From positions 186,001 to 250,000 of the forward strand of contig NZ_VCIG01000038.1 of NCBI RefSeq assembly GCF_006345815.1: a stretch of DNA of 64,000 nt, given 5' to 3'. The notes below the pieces were generated by a model, which saw only the letters and a list, made by a program, of their open reading frames with translations, was not told the origin of the DNA and did no database searches. Origin of the DNA: Ochrobactrum sp. CGA5 (GTDB lineage: Bacteria; Pseudomonadota; Alphaproteobacteria; Rhizobiales; Rhizobiaceae). Both the position numbers and the translations under genes were made by a program. This document shows positions 27,969-38,016 of the stretch, piece after piece. Position 1 is the stretch's first letter. The number at the start of each line of letters is the position of its first letter.

Positions 27969-28364
27969 GATTGTATGTTGGCAAAGAACGACTTGACGTT
28001 CGTTAAACCGTTTCGCATGTTGGGCGGGCGGCATTGAGAATGCTGAAATGCAAAGAATCGCGCCAATGAGTTGATTCCAAGGCGTAACTTTGAGACGTGA
28101 ATATACCGAAGAAGCCCGGTATCTTGTTTTGGCTTCAGGCACTTCCATGCCGCTCAATCGGGTCCGGGGAGGGGTTTTCGGGCCTATCCTGCGCATTTGC
28201 TGCCGACAATCGCGGCTTGCGGTCTGATGGTAGCTGGCGCGAGCTGTGGAGCGTGTTTCGGTCTGTTTGCAACAGGCGGGCGCTCCAATTGTCTGATTGG
28301 CCGCGCATATTTCCCGAGAACGATTTCACACTTTTCGGGATGCGCACAATGGGAGTTGGCCTTT
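27969..28364. other. Long upstream region of the pyrophosphatase gene
   Basis: About 400 bases without a gene I can support; the open frames here are short and lack ribosome sites. A TTGACG at about 27990 could be a -35 box, which would give a leader of more than 300 bases. No clear RNA fold was recognised by eye. Confidence 0.4.
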
Positions 28365-30521
28365 ATGCAAATGGGAGTGGCAGTTTTAGTTCTCGTCATT
28401 GCCTGCGGCGTGGTTTCCGTTCTTTACGCCATATGGGCGATCCGTTCGGTTCTTGCAGCCGATCAGGGGACGCAGCGCATGCAGGAAATTGCTGAAGCTA
28501 TCCGCGAGGGTGCCTCAGCCTATCTCACAAGACAATATTCAACGATTGCGATCGTCGGCGTCGTGGTCTTTCTGGCCGCTTGGTATCTGTTGTCGATCAG
28601 CGCCGCAATCGGCTTCCTGATCGGCGCGGTTCTGTCGGGCGTCACGGGCTTCATCGGAATGCACGTTTCGGTCCGCGCCAATGTGCGTACCGCGCAGGCC
28701 GCTTCGCTCAGTCTCGCTGGTGGGCTTGAGCTGGCATTCAAGTCCGGGGCAATTACCGGGCTTCTGGTGGCAGGGCTCGCGCTGCTTGGCGTCTCCGTTT
28801 ACTACTTCATTCTCACTGTCTGGCTTGGTTACACGCCTTCTGACCGCACGGTTATCGATGCGCTGGTGTCGCTCGGTTTCGGCGCTTCGCTGATCTCGAT
28901 CTTCGCGCGTCTTGGTGGCGGCATCTTCACCAAGGGTGCTGACGTGGGCGGCGATCTTGTCGGCAAGGTGGAGGCCGGTATTCCCGAGGATGATCCGCGC
29001 AATCCGGCGACCATTGCGGATAATGTCGGCGACAATGTTGGTGACTGCGCGGGTATGGCCGCTGACTTGTTTGAAACCTATGCAGTGACGGTCGTCGCTA
29101 CCATGGTTCTTGGGGCGATTTTTTTCAGCGGGTCGGACATTCTGCCGAGTGTCATGCTCTATCCGTTGATGATCTGCGGCGCCTGCGTGATTACGTCGAT
29201 CATAGGCACTTTCTTCGTTAAGCTCAGCGTCGACGGCTCTATTATGGGGGCCCTCTACAAAGGGCTGATTGCGACGGGCCTGCTTTCCATTGTCGGTCTT
29301 GCCGTCGCCAACACGTTGACCGTTGGCTGGGGGGAGATCGGGACCGTCGCCGGAAGAAGCATTACCGGCACCAATCTTTTCATCTGCGGATTGATTGGCC
29401 TGATCGTGACCGGTTTGATCGTCGTGATCACGGAATATTATACCGGGACCAATAAGCGCCCCGTCAACTCCATTGCGCAGGCTTCAGTCACGGGCCATGG
29501 TACGAACGTCATTCAGGGACTGGCGGTTTCGCTTGAATCGACCGCCCTGCCTGCAATCGTGATCGTCGGCGGCATCATCTCGACCTACCAGCTTGCGGGC
29601 CTGTTCGGCACAGCCATTGCCGTCACCGCCATGCTCGGTATTGCGGGCATGATCGTGGCGCTAGATGCCTTCGGTCCGGTGACGGACAATGCGGGCGGCA
29701 TTGCCGAAATGGCCGGTCTCGATCCAGAGGTCCGCAAAGCCACCGATGCGCTCGACGCTGTCGGCAATACCACCAAGGCGGTCACCAAGGGCTATGCCAT
29801 CGGTTCGGCGGGCCTTGGTGCCTTGGTGCTGTTCGCGGCTTACTCCAACGATCTGGCCTATTTTGCGGCCAATGGGCAAACCTATCCCTATTTTGCGGAT
29901 ATGGGACCTGTCTCTTTCGATCTCTCCAACCCGTATGTGGTGGCGGGCCTGATCTTCGGCGGCCTGATCCCTTATCTGTTCGGTGGCATGGCGATGACGG
30001 CCGTGGGCCGGGCTGGGGGCGCGGTCGTGCAGGAAGTACGCCGTCAGTTTCGCGAGAAGCCGGGGATCATGACCGGTAAGGAACGCCCGGACTACGCGCG
30101 CGCGGTCGATCTGCTGACTAAGGCGGCCATCCGTGAAATGATTATTCCGTCGCTCCTGCCCGTGCTGGCGCCTATTGTCGTTTATTTCGGCGTGTTACTC
30201 ATCTCCGGTTCCAAAGCTGCGGCCTTTGCGGCACTGGGAGCATCGCTTCTTGGCGTCATCATCAACGGTCTGTTTGTGGCGATTTCCATGACGTCCGGTG
30301 GTGGCGCATGGGACAACGCCAAGAAAAGCTTCGAGGATGGATTTACCGATGCTGATGGCGTGAAACACCTGAAAGGTTCGGAAGCGCACAAGGCATCGGT
30401 GACGGGTGATACGGTTGGCGACCCCTACAAGGATACAGCCGGTCCGGCTGTCAATCCAGCGATCAAGATCACCAACATCGTAGCCCTTCTTCTGTTGGCC
30501 GTGTTGGCGCATATGTCTTGA
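28365..30521 (+). CDS. hppA: Membrane-bound proton-pumping pyrophosphatase, K+-independent
   Basis: 718 residues with about 16 membrane helices. The acidic pyrophosphate-binding segments are [21 protein letters not shown] and [31 protein letters not shown] carries Lys471 where potassium-dependent enzymes have alanine, marking the K+-independent class. It couples PPi hydrolysis to proton export. The ATG at 28365 is chosen for GGGAG eight bases upstream; an in-frame extension to 28197 would add an unlikely non-conserved tail. Confidence 0.93.
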   Translation: MQMGVAVLVLVIACGVVSVLYAIWAIRSVLAADQGTQRMQEIAEAIREGASAYLTRQYSTIAIVGVVVFLAAWYLLSISAAIGFLIGAVLSGVTGFIGMHVSVRANVRTAQAASLSLAGGLELAFKSGAITGLLVAGLALLGVSVYYFILTVWLGYTPSDRTVIDALVSLGFGASLISIFARLGGGIFTKGADVGGDLVGKVEAGIPEDDPRNPATIADNVGDNVGDCAGMAADLFETYAVTVVATMVLGAIFFSGSDILPSVMLYPLMICGACVITSIIGTFFVKLSVDGSIMGALYKGLIATGLLSIVGLAVANTLTVGWGEIGTVAGRSITGTNLFICGLIGLIVTGLIVVITEYYTGTNKRPVNSIAQASVTGHGTNVIQGLAVSLESTALPAIVIVGGIISTYQLAGLFGTAIAVTAMLGIAGMIVALDAFGPVTDNAGGIAEMAGLDPEVRKATDALDAVGNTTKAVTKGYAIGSAGLGALVLFAAYSNDLAYFAANGQTYPYFADMGPVSFDLSNPYVVAGLIFGGLIPYLFGGMAMTAVGRAGGAVVQEVRRQFREKPGIMTGKERPDYARAVDLLTKAAIREMIIPSLLPVLAPIVVYFGVLLISGSKAAAFAALGASLLGVIINGLFVAISMTSGGGAWDNAKKSFEDGFTDADGVKHLKGSEAHKASVTGDTVGDPYKDTAGPAVNPAIKITNIVALLLLAVLAHMS

Positions 30522-30535
30522 TAGAATGAACACTC

Positions 30536-30566
30536 AAAAAAACCCGCCTTTACGGCGGGTTTTTTC
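30536..30566 (+). terminator. Terminator after hppA
   Basis: ACCCGCC and GGCGGGT pair around TTTAC, flanked by A- and T-runs, so it can serve both hppA and the convergent bamE gene. Confidence 0.92.
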
Positions 30567-30591
30567 TTTTGAAGGTGTAGACCGGATCAGA

Positions 30592-31131
30592 TCAGTTGTT
30601 CGGGCCGCCTGCAGCGCCCGGCAACGATGTAGGAGCCTTGGAAACGCCCTGGATGATCTGGCCCAGGAAGGTCTGATCCTTGCCGCCTGTCGGGGTGGTG
30701 CGTGACACGAAGTCAAACAGCTTTCCATCCTTCAGTGCATACTTGGCAATATGCTCGACCTTGCCGTCCTTGTCGAAATAGATGGCAAGTATCTGCCGGT
30801 CTATGATCTTGGGCTTCATGAATTGCGCGGCGCGATAACGCTTCTGCGAAATGTAATAGAACACTTCGTTGTCGAAGGTCGCGGTTGTGGATGGCGTACC
30901 GAGCGCCAAAAGCACCTGCTCGCGGCTGGAACCAACAGGAACCGAATCAAGGGCACTCTGATCGAGTACGTAACCCTCCGTCAGCGTTTCGGACGGGTTA
31001 AGCGTGGATGCAGTGTTGCACCCTGCAAGAGCCACTGCGACGAGAATTGCCGTGCCTGCGAGAAGGGCACCTTGCTTGCGTACGCCAGAGGATGCACTTG
31101 GAAAAATTCGCTGCAACAAAGACCTCTCCAT
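30592..31131 (-). CDS. bamE: Outer-membrane assembly lipoprotein BamE
   Basis: 179 residues. A lipoprotein signal ends in AVALAGC (Cys38), and the SmpA/OmlA domain follows: LDSVPVGSSREQVLLALGTPST...NEVFYYISQKR...ILAIYFDKDGKV. BamE is a minor subunit of the BAM complex that inserts beta-barrel proteins. The N-terminal stretch before the signal is long (about 20 residues). It is divergent from the cytochrome chaperone gene. Confidence 0.9.
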   Translation of the reverse strand: MERSLLQRIFPSASSGVRKQGALLAGTAILVAVALAGCNTASTLNPSETLTEGYVLDQSALDSVPVGSSREQVLLALGTPSTTATFDNEVFYYISQKRYRAAQFMKPKIIDRQILAIYFDKDGKVEHIAKYALKDGKLFDFVSRTTPTGGKDQTFLGQIIQGVSKAPTSLPGAAGGPNN

Positions 31132-31220
31132 ACATTCTAAATCAGCGCGGCACTTTCGCCGTCGGGAGAACTTCGGTAAACCACCTTGCTAATTTATGCA
31201 ACTGGAACGGTCGTACGGAC

Positions 31221-31769
31221 ATGATTCTCCAACTATTCCGCCGCAAATCGAAAGCAAACGAGGCAATTATGCTTCGCGTTTACGAGGTGATCGTGGCGGC
31301 GGCGCGGCAAAAACCATTTTATGCACAATTTCAGGTGCCCGATACGCCGCTTGGTCGCTATGAAATGCTTTCACTGCATATTTTTCTCGCCCTTCACCGC
31401 ATGAGGGGAGAAAACAAGGCCCTTGCCGATCTTGCACAGGAAATTGCGGACGAGTTTTTCAAGGATGTCGACCATTCACTGCGCGAGCTCGGTATTGGCG
31501 ATCAGGGTGTGCCGAAGCGTATGAAGAAGCTCGCGCGCATGTTTTATGGTCGCGTTGCGGCTTATAGTGAAGCATTGGACGCGAATGATTCAGACGCGCT
31601 GGCAGCAGCATTGACCAGGAATATCCGCCCGGACCTCGAATTCTGGCCGCATGCCCACCATTTAAGTGAATATGTTCTGGGATGCCGTGACCGGCTGCAA
31701 AAAATTGCAGACGATGCTTTGGCGGCAGGCAACATTTCCTATATGGATGCAGATAAGAGCGTATCCTGA
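31221..31769 (+). CDS. Ubiquinol-cytochrome c chaperone (CBP3-like)
   Basis: 182 residues. YEVIVAAARQKPFYAQFQVPDTPLGRYEMLSLHIFLALHRM and the DEFFKDVDHSLRELGIGDQGVPKRMKKLARMFYGR segment are the CBP3/UQCC core. In mitochondria this factor helps make cytochrome b of complex III. A similar role in the bacterial bc1 complex is inferred. The start at 31221 has only a weak ribosome site. A yceD gene lies 73 bases downstream. Confidence 0.88.
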   Translation: MILQLFRRKSKANEAIMLRVYEVIVAAARQKPFYAQFQVPDTPLGRYEMLSLHIFLALHRMRGENKALADLAQEIADEFFKDVDHSLRELGIGDQGVPKRMKKLARMFYGRVAAYSEALDANDSDALAAALTRNIRPDLEFWPHAHHLSEYVLGCRDRLQKIADDALAAGNISYMDADKSVS

Positions 31770-31841
31770 AAAGTATGAAACGATTTTCGGACAAGATGCG
31801 CATCATTTGCGCCATAAACAATGCTGAAAAGGCCAATGAGA

Positions 31842-32399
31842 ATGACTGACAAACCGGCACTCACCTATCCTGTTCCGGTTCTTCACCTGCCGCAAAAAGG
31901 GGTGATGGTGAAAATAGGCACGGATGAAAGGGAACGCACAGCGCTCGCGACAGACCACGGGCTTGAAGCCGTGAATTCCTTTGCTGCGGAATTCTTGATT
32001 ACGCCTTGGAAAAAGGACGGTATCCGGGTGCGCGGTCGGATCGACGCGGAAATTGTGCAGTCCTGCGTCGTGACACTCGAACCGCTGACTAACAGTGTTG
32101 CCGAAGAGGTCGACACGATCTTCGTGCCGGAAAACTCGCGGCTTGCCCGGATTCAGCTTGATGAAAGCGGTGAAATGCTGCTCGATGCGGAAGGCGCTGA
32201 CAGTCCGGAAGTTTTCGTCGGCGATAAGATCGATGTCGGCGCGATTGCTGAAGAATTCTTTGATCTCGCTATTGATCCATATCCCCGAAAACCGGGGCTG
32301 ACCGACGAGAGTGAGCCTAAGGTATTTGGGGATGACGATAGTGCTGAGAAGCCTGTTTCGCCGTTTGCGAAGCTTTCGGAATGGCAAAAGAAGCCGTAA
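31842..32399 (+). CDS. YceD / DUF177 family protein
   Basis: 185 residues. VRGRIDAEIVQSCVVTLEPLTNSVAEEVDTIFVP is the DUF177 core, and VGDKIDVGAIAEEFFDLAIDPYPRKPG the conserved second half. The family is linked to 23S rRNA accumulation and in many bacteria precedes rpmF and plsX. Here rpmF is absent between this gene and plsX, which follows at 117 bases. The start at 31842 has AAAAGG nine bases upstream. Confidence 0.88.
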   Translation: MTDKPALTYPVPVLHLPQKGVMVKIGTDERERTALATDHGLEAVNSFAAEFLITPWKKDGIRVRGRIDAEIVQSCVVTLEPLTNSVAEEVDTIFVPENSRLARIQLDESGEMLLDAEGADSPEVFVGDKIDVGAIAEEFFDLAIDPYPRKPGLTDESEPKVFGDDDSAEKPVSPFAKLSEWQKKP

Positions 32400-32516
32400 T
32401 TCACGATGAGTTTGATAGAATTTGGTTGTGCGGAAACGCAAAAACACTATTTTCGCCGAAAACCTGTCTGCTCCAAAACCAGGGCAGGGACAGGGATCGC
32501 ACAGGAATAATCAAGA

Positions 32517-33575
32517 GTGATCAAAATTTCGATCGACGCGATGGGCGGTGATTTCGGCCCTGAAGTCGTTATCCCCGGCGCAGCGAAGGCGCTTGAGCGT
32601 CATCCTGACATTCGCTTCATTTTTTTCGGTCTCCCCGCACAGGTGGAGCCCGTGCTGGCACGTTATCCGAAGCTGAAGGCCGCATCCGAGTTCCGCGCGA
32701 GCCAGGTTGCCATCAGCATGGACGACAAGCCGAGTCAGGCGCTGCGCGCCGGTCGCGGCAAATCATCCATGTGGCAGGCGATCGAAGCGGTGAAGACCGG
32801 CGACGCACAGGCGTGTATTTCTGCCGGCAACACCGGCGCGCTGATGGCCATGTCCAAATTTTGCCTGCGCATGATGTCGGACGTCGAACGCCCGGCGATT
32901 GCGGGTATCTGGCCGACGCTGCGCGGTGAAAGCATCGTGCTTGATATTGGTGCCACGATTGGTGCTGACGCCCGTCAGCTCGTCGATTATGCCGTTATGG
33001 GGGCTGGTATGGCGCGCGCTTTGTTTGAGGTGCGCAAGCCGACGGTCGGGCTCCTCAATGTCGGTACGGAAGAGGTGAAGGGTCTCGACGAGATCAAGGA
33101 AGCCGGCCAGATTTTGCGCGACACGCCACTGGATGGTCTTGCCTATTCCGGTTTCGTTGAAGGCAACGACATTGGCAAGGGTACGGTGGATGTGGTCGTA
33201 ACCGAGGGGTTCACCGGCAATATCGCGCTCAAGGCGGCGGAAGGTACGGCCCGACAGATGGCTGAACTCCTGCGTCAGGCCATGAGCCGCACGTTGCTTG
33301 CCAAGATCGGCTATGTTTTTGCCAAGGGTGCGTTCGACCGATTGCGCGAGAAGATGGACCCGAACAAGGTCAATGGCGGCGTTTTCCTCGGTCTCAGCGG
33401 AATTGTCATCAAGAGTCACGGCAGCGCGAATGCAGAAGGGTTCTGCTCGGCAGTAGAAGTCGGCTATGACATGGTGAGAAATCGCCTTCTGGAAAAGATC
33501 GAAGCCGATCTGGCGCATTTCCACCACAGTCATCCGCATGTTTCGAATGAAGGTGGCGAGGCTGCAAAGGCTTAA
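32517..33575 (+). CDS. plsX: Phosphate acyltransferase PlsX
   Basis: 352 residues starting at [26 protein letters not shown] opens the fold, followed by [16 protein letters not shown] and [18 protein letters not shown]. PlsX turns acyl-ACP into acyl-phosphate for phospholipid synthesis. ACAGGA lies about 10 bases upstream. fabH follows, matching the common yceD-plsX-fabH lipid cluster. Confidence 0.96.
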   Translation: MIKISIDAMGGDFGPEVVIPGAAKALERHPDIRFIFFGLPAQVEPVLARYPKLKAASEFRASQVAISMDDKPSQALRAGRGKSSMWQAIEAVKTGDAQACISAGNTGALMAMSKFCLRMMSDVERPAIAGIWPTLRGESIVLDIGATIGADARQLVDYAVMGAGMARALFEVRKPTVGLLNVGTEEVKGLDEIKEAGQILRDTPLDGLAYSGFVEGNDIGKGTVDVVVTEGFTGNIALKAAEGTARQMAELLRQAMSRTLLAKIGYVFAKGAFDRLREKMDPNKVNGGVFLGLSGIVIKSHGSANAEGFCSAVEVGYDMVRNRLLEKIEADLAHFHHSHPHVSNEGGEAAKA

Positions 33576-33747
33576 TTCCGGCTATGCCAGCCGGAAGGTG
33601 GAATTGGATAAAATCTACGGTTCGCCGATTGTTCTTCGGTGCCGAAGCGGTGAAGTAACTTTTACCGAATATGTGTAGGGTCAGAATTCACGACTGTGCG
33701 CGCAAATGCTTGTCGCGCCGGTCGCATGTGAGGACAGGAAATAAGAG

Positions 33748-34719
33748 ATGATAAGATCTGTCGTACGGGGTATCGGTTCGGCGTTGCCGAAGCGGGTCAT
33801 GAAGAATACCGATTTCGAAGGTATTATCGAAACCTCGGACGAGTGGATCGTGCAGCGCACGGGTATTCGTGAGCGTCACATCGCTGGCGAGGGCGAAACG
33901 ACGGTTTCGCTCGGTGCGGATGCAGCGCGCGCCGCAATCGAGAATGCGGGTTTGCAGCCGACCGATATCGACCTCGTCCTTCTGGCGACCTCGACTCCCA
34001 ACCACACTTTTCCTGCAAGTGCCGTGGAAATTCAGCGTGAACTTGGAATCACCAAGGGCTTTGCGTTCGATATGCAGGCTGTCTGCAGCGGATTCATATA
34101 CGCTATCACGACGGCTGACCTTTATATCCGCGGCGGCATGGCGAAGCGTGTCCTGGTCATCGGTGCCGAAACTTTCTCGCGCATCCTCGACTGGAATGAC
34201 CGCACGACCTGCGTTCTTTTCGGCGACGGTGCGGGTGCACTGGTTCTGGAAGCTGCTGAAGGCAACGGGCTGACCTCGGATCGCGGCGTTCTCGCCGCCA
34301 ATCTGCGCTCGGATGGCAATCACAAGGAAAAACTTTTTGTGGATGGCGGCCCGTCCACGACCCAGACGGTCGGTCATCTGCGCATGGAAGGCCGCGAAGT
34401 CTTCAAGCATGCCGTCGGCATGATTACGGACGTTATCGAGGCTTCTTTCGCGGAAACCGGCCTTACCGCTGAGGATATCGACTGGTTTGTCCCGCATCAG
34501 GCCAACAAACGCATTATTGATGCTTCCGCCAAGAAGCTGAATATAGCTGACAGCAAGGTGGTTATCACCGTCGATCGCCATGGCAACACCTCTGCGGCGT
34601 CGGTTCCGCTGGCGCTCGCGACCGCGGTCGCGGACGGCCGTATCAAGAGGGGCGACCTCGTTCTTCTTGAGGCTATGGGCGGTGGATTCACTTGGGGAGC
34701 GGTTCTGTTGCGCTGGTAG
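33748..34719 (+). CDS. fabH: 3-oxoacyl-ACP synthase III
   Basis: 323 residues. FabH condenses acetyl-CoA with malonyl-ACP to start fatty-acid chains. The Cys-His-Asn triad is Cys113 ([13 protein letters not shown]), His250 (VPHQANKRI) and Asn280 ([11 protein letters not shown]). GAGGACAGGA and AAGAG precede the ATG. A 172-base gap after plsX may hold its own promoter. Confidence 0.97.
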   Translation: MIRSVVRGIGSALPKRVMKNTDFEGIIETSDEWIVQRTGIRERHIAGEGETTVSLGADAARAAIENAGLQPTDIDLVLLATSTPNHTFPASAVEIQRELGITKGFAFDMQAVCSGFIYAITTADLYIRGGMAKRVLVIGAETFSRILDWNDRTTCVLFGDGAGALVLEAAEGNGLTSDRGVLAANLRSDGNHKEKLFVDGGPSTTQTVGHLRMEGREVFKHAVGMITDVIEASFAETGLTAEDIDWFVPHQANKRIIDASAKKLNIADSKVVITVDRHGNTSAASVPLALATAVADGRIKRGDLVLLEAMGGGFTWGAVLLRW

Positions 34720-34754
34720 ACGCAAAAATGATCGACCGTGAGGGAACTCGCGGC

Positions 34755-34783
34755 TTGACCGTTGCGCTTTTATTTGTGTAACG
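34755..34783 (+). promoter_or_regulatory. Possible promoter of ihfA
   Basis: TTGACC (34755-34760), 17 bases, then GTAACG (34778-34783). The -35 fits the alphaproteobacterial TTGAC type, while the -10 is only a partial match. It lies 53 bases before the ihfA start. Confidence 0.35.
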
Positions 34784-34836
34784 TCCTGTCACGCAAGGAT
34801 ATTATTTATTCAAACGCTAACCAGGCAGGTTCGGTC

Positions 34837-35160
34837 ATGGGAGGTAAAACGGTCACGCGAGCTGATCTGGCAGAGGCTGTTTACCGAAAGGTAGGCCTTT
34901 CCAGAACGGAGTCGGCGGCTCTTGTCGAGATGATCCTCGACGAAGTCTGTGACGCTATCGTCAACGGCGAAACCGTGAAGTTGTCGTCTTTTGCGACATT
35001 TCAGGTTCGCGACAAGAACGAGCGCATTGGCCGTAATCCGAAAACAGGCGAGGAGGTTCCAATTCTTCCTCGTCGCGTAATGACCTTCAAAGCTTCCAAT
35101 GTTCTCAAGCAGCGTATTCTGCAAGAACATCAGAAGCGCGAAACCAAAGGCCAGAAATAA
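34837..35160 (+). CDS. ihfA: Integration host factor alpha subunit
   Basis: 107 residues of the HU/IHF family. The two-helix base is [32 protein letters not shown]. The DNA-binding arm is [31 protein letters not shown], with the proline that wedges into DNA at the tip. IHF bends DNA sharply with its beta partner. The start is fixed by CAGGCAGG upstream. merR follows after a terminator. Confidence 0.94.
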   Translation: MGGKTVTRADLAEAVYRKVGLSRTESAALVEMILDEVCDAIVNGETVKLSSFATFQVRDKNERIGRNPKTGEEVPILPRRVMTFKASNVLKQRILQEHQKRETKGQK

Positions 35161-35169
35161 TTGCTAGAG

Positions 35170-35198
35170 TGCTGCCCATCGGGCAGCATTTTATTTTG
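35170..35198 (+). terminator. Terminator after ihfA
   Basis: TGCTGCCC and GGGCAGCA pair around ATC and are followed by TTTTATTTT. Confidence 0.9.
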
Positions 35199-35664
35199 GC
35201 AGTGATCAGCGCAAACCTATGACGGTTTTCTGCGTCCGGTTGACGATTATGCGCGGAGAAGTTCTTTTGTTTTGATCGTCAGGCTCTTCGGGCGGGCGGT
35301 CGCTAATTGCATTTGTCGACTATAATTTTGCTACGTTCCCTTCCGCCATGCCTGAAGGGATGCTTATAAAGCTCTGATATTATATAATACATGCAGTGAA
35401 GCGAATCGTTTCGCTGATGTTCAAATCTGGAAAGCGACTGGCTTTTCAGAGGGAGTTCGTGTTGCATGCCGTCCGGTTTTGAATGACGTTTGCGCCGTGT
35501 CTTTCCACACGCTGGAGTTTGTTAACTCCCGTCTTTTAAAATCCGATGGTAACAAGCGCTTTTCGTGTTACAGACGCGTCCGCGTTGGCAGCGAGTTGAA
35601 CTATCTGGATCGGCGAGGTTGCGCCGCAACGGCGAAACCTGAACCACTGGAAAGGGCAAGTGGA
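35199..35664. other. Long upstream region of the MerR-type gene
   Basis: About 465 bases with no supported gene. It is AT-rich around 35370-35395, with a TATAAT at 35383-35388 as a candidate -10 element, and a 6-bp hairpin AGCGAA-TCGT-TTCGCT at 35400-35415 just after it. An open frame reaching up to 35479 joins the MerR gene but lacks conservation features. Confidence 0.4.
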
Positions 35665-36204
35665 ATGGACAAGAGCCCTGATGCATTCAGGACGATCAGC
35701 GAAGTGGCGGACGAGCTCGATCTTCCGCAGCATGTGTTACGTTTCTGGGAAACGCGCTTTACCCAGATCAAGCCCATGAAGCGCGGCGGCGGTCGGCGGT
35801 ATTACCGACCGCTTGATGTCGAACTGCTCAAGGGAATTCGCCATCTTCTCTACGATCAGGGATACACGATCAAGGGCGTGCAACGTCTGCTCCGTGAAAA
35901 CAATGCGCAGTTCATAATCGCGCTCGGCAATGGCGATGTTCAAGCCATTGAGGCGATCACACGCCAGAAGCAGGCTGTCTCCGATAAGCGCGCAGCGGAA
36001 GAGGCGGCCGATAATGACATGGCTCTGCCAAGCGGTATCAAAGCGCCGCAACCGGCCCGCAAGCTCTTTGGCTTGCTGAAAGGTGAAGAAGACGGTCCCA
36101 TCGGAGCCGACGGGAAGCGCCCTTCAAAAGATAACCGCTCGCTCCTTCAGGAGGCCTTGTTCGACCTTCTGGAGTGCAAACGTCTTCTCGACCAAGTTCG
36201 TTGA
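35665..36204 (+). CDS. MerR-family transcriptional regulator
   Basis: 179 residues. The winged helix is [57 protein letters not shown], followed by a coiled dimer helix ([12 protein letters not shown]). The rest is poorly conserved and lacks the cysteines of metal sensors. A MerR gene of this kind directly after ihfA is a recurring alphaproteobacterial arrangement. Effector unknown. Confidence 0.9.
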   Translation: MDKSPDAFRTISEVADELDLPQHVLRFWETRFTQIKPMKRGGGRRYYRPLDVELLKGIRHLLYDQGYTIKGVQRLLRENNAQFIIALGNGDVQAIEAITRQKQAVSDKRAAEEAADNDMALPSGIKAPQPARKLFGLLKGEEDGPIGADGKRPSKDNRSLLQEALFDLLECKRLLDQVR

Positions 36205-36223
36205 TCTACGTCGGACCACATAA

Positions 36224-36253
36224 AAGGGAGGCTTTTGCCTCCCTTGTTATTTT
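36224..36253 (+). terminator. Terminator after the MerR-type gene
   Basis: AAGGGAGGC and GCCTCCCTT pair around TTTT with a T-rich tail. The AAAA on the other side lets it also serve sugE on the minus strand. Confidence 0.88.
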
Positions 36254-36264
36254 AGCCGACCAGA

Positions 36265-36582
36265 TCAGGTGGACGAGAGCTTCAATCCGATAATTCCAGC
36301 GAGGATCAATGTTACGCTGGCGACGCGGAAGAAGGTTGCTGCCTCGCCAAGAATGAAGATGCCGACCACAAACGCACCGACCGCACCGATACCCGTCCAG
36401 ATTGCATAGGCCGTTCCGAGGGGCAGGCTGCGCATGGCGATAGACAGCAGAATGAAACTTCCGATCATCGTCACGATGGTGATAGCGCTCGGTGTCAGAA
36501 GGGAAAAGCCTTCCGATTTTTTCATAAAGTAGGCCCAGACGACTTCAAGAATGCCGGCCACGATCAGATAAAGCCATGCCAT
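36265..36582 (-). CDS. sugE: SMR-family guanidinium exporter SugE/Gdx
   Basis: 105 residues with four membrane helices. The Glu of [18 protein letters not shown] in helix 1 is the coupling residue, and [31 protein letters not shown] is typical of the SugE subgroup rather than EmrE. SugE/Gdx proteins export guanidinium in exchange for protons. The two-hairpin guanidine-II riboswitch upstream strongly supports this substrate. GAGGGAG lies seven bases before the ATG. Confidence 0.93.
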   Translation of the reverse strand: MAWLYLIVAGILEVVWAYFMKKSEGFSLLTPSAITIVTMIGSFILLSIAMRSLPLGTAYAIWTGIGAVGAFVVGIFILGEAATFFRVASVTLILAGIIGLKLSST

Positions 36583-36608
36583 TTCAATGCTCCCTCACAG
36601 GGTTTCTA

Positions 36609-36657
36609 AACGGGCCGTCCCGTTGGTAGAGGAAGCGGGAAGGCCGTCCTTCCCGCT
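36609..36657 (-). promoter_or_regulatory. Guanidine-II (mini-ykkC) riboswitch upstream of sugE
   Basis: On the minus strand two hairpins each carry an ACGG tetraloop. P1 pairs AGCGGGAAGG with CCTTCCCGCT (36634-36657). P2 pairs AACGGG with CCCGTT (36609-36624). The linker is nine bases. Paired stems with ACGR loops are the hallmark of the guanidine-II class, which binds guanidinium through a loop-loop contact. Downstream, CCCT and AGGG (36592-36602) can fold over part of the Shine-Dalgarno, suggesting translational control. Confidence 0.92.
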
Positions 36658-36713
36658 GGACTCTCGATGCCCGCAACAGGATCAATGCGCTCTTGAGCAG
36701 TCTGAAAAATGCA

Positions 36714-36746
36714 AAATCGGAATGGTAACCGGTTGATCACCGATTT
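36714..36746. promoter_or_regulatory. Nested palindromes upstream of the MBL-fold gene
   Basis: AAATCGG (36714-36720) and CCGATTT (36740-36746) flank a centred AACCGGTT (36727-36734). A second inverted repeat, CATAGGA and TCCTATG, lies at 36796-36814. Both are about 190-290 bases before the start at 37007. They look like operator sites, but the regulator is unknown. The rest of the gap holds no gene. Confidence 0.4.
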
Positions 36747-37006
36747 CACCAAGTTTACCGATAGGTTTGATTGCGAATTGTTCGATCGACCCTGACATAG
36801 GACATTTTCCTATGGGGCCGTCCCCGATGCGAACACTGGCACGGGTCGTCCCGCACGAAACTGTAAATAGTGATTCTTCGGCGGAGAGGCAAGAGCGGTG
36901 CCGGTCCTATAGAGCCAACAAAAACTTGATCGAACATCCCATGTATCAAGGAGCTTTTTCGGGTATTCTGTCGTTCTCACCAAAGATTATGCCGGGAGAT
37001 CGATCA

Positions 37007-38002
37007 ATGACCATCTCAAGACGTAATTTCATTGTAACAGCATCTGCTGCCAGCGCCGGATTGGCCTTGTCGCCTCTGGAGCTCACAAAGGCCGAAGCAG
37101 AAACAGGCAGTTCCAAAGTGCAACATCCTTCAGAGGTCGGAAATCCGGGCTTTTATCGTTTTCAGTTTGGCAATTTCGAGATCACTACTCTTTCTGATGG
37201 ACGCCGGGCAGGCGAAGCGCCCGAAAAGACGTATGCGATTAATCAGGACCCGAAAGCGGTTGCTGCACTTCTTGAGGAAAATCTTCTGCCAGCCGACCGT
37301 TTCGTCAACAGTTTCACGCCGGTGTTGATCAATACGGGTAACGAGCTTGTCCTGTTTGACACCGGCATGGGAGAAGGTGCCCGCAAAGCGGGATTAGGCA
37401 AACTGACCAGTGCGCTCGAGGCTTCGGGCTACAAGACGGACGATGTGTCTCTGGTGGTGCTCAGCCATTTTCATCCCGATCATATCGGTGGATTAATGGA
37501 GGACGGCAAGCCAACCTTCGCCAATGCGCGCTACGCCGCAGGACAAAAGGAATTCGACTTCTGGACCGATCCCGCAAGGCTCGACAGTCCCGCCAAGACG
37601 GTTGCTGAAATGGTTGCCCAAAACGTGAAGCCACTGGCCGAGAAAATGACGTTTCTGGGTGACGACAGCGAAATCATTTCCGGGATTCGTTCTGTGGCAG
37701 CTTATGGCCATACGCCGGGCCATCTGGCTTTCAGAGTCGAGACGGAGGGCAAATCGTTGATGTTGGTTTCGGATACAGCGAATCATTTTGTCATCACATT
37801 ACAGCGACCCGAATGGCATGTTTCCTTTGATATTGACAAGGAAGCCGCTGTACAGACCCGCAAGCGCATGTTTGATATGATCGCAACGGACAGGCTACCG
37901 TTTATCGGCTATCATATGCCGTTTCCGGCGCTCGCCTATCTCAAGCGAGAGGGCGAAGGCTATCGCTACGTTGCTGAAACCTATCAACTGCGCGAGAAGT
38001 AG
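37007..38002 (+). CDS. Exported MBL-fold metallo-hydrolase
   Basis: 331 residues. ISRRNFIVTASAASAGLAL is a Tat-like export signal. The metallo-beta-lactamase fold shows LSHFHPDHIGGL (the HxHxDH metal motif), a later His in YGHTPGHLAFRV, and LVSDTANH with the bridging Asp. Members include lactonases, arylsulfatases and quorum-quenching enzymes; the substrate cannot be told. GGGAG precedes the ATG by about 10 bases. It converges with the SDR gene. Confidence 0.85.
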   Translation: MTISRRNFIVTASAASAGLALSPLELTKAEAETGSSKVQHPSEVGNPGFYRFQFGNFEITTLSDGRRAGEAPEKTYAINQDPKAVAALLEENLLPADRFVNSFTPVLINTGNELVLFDTGMGEGARKAGLGKLTSALEASGYKTDDVSLVVLSHFHPDHIGGLMEDGKPTFANARYAAGQKEFDFWTDPARLDSPAKTVAEMVAQNVKPLAEKMTFLGDDSEIISGIRSVAAYGHTPGHLAFRVETEGKSLMLVSDTANHFVITLQRPEWHVSFDIDKEAAVQTRKRMFDMIATDRLPFIGYHMPFPALAYLKREGEGYRYVAETYQLREK

Positions 38003-38016
38003 AGCGTTGCGTTCTT

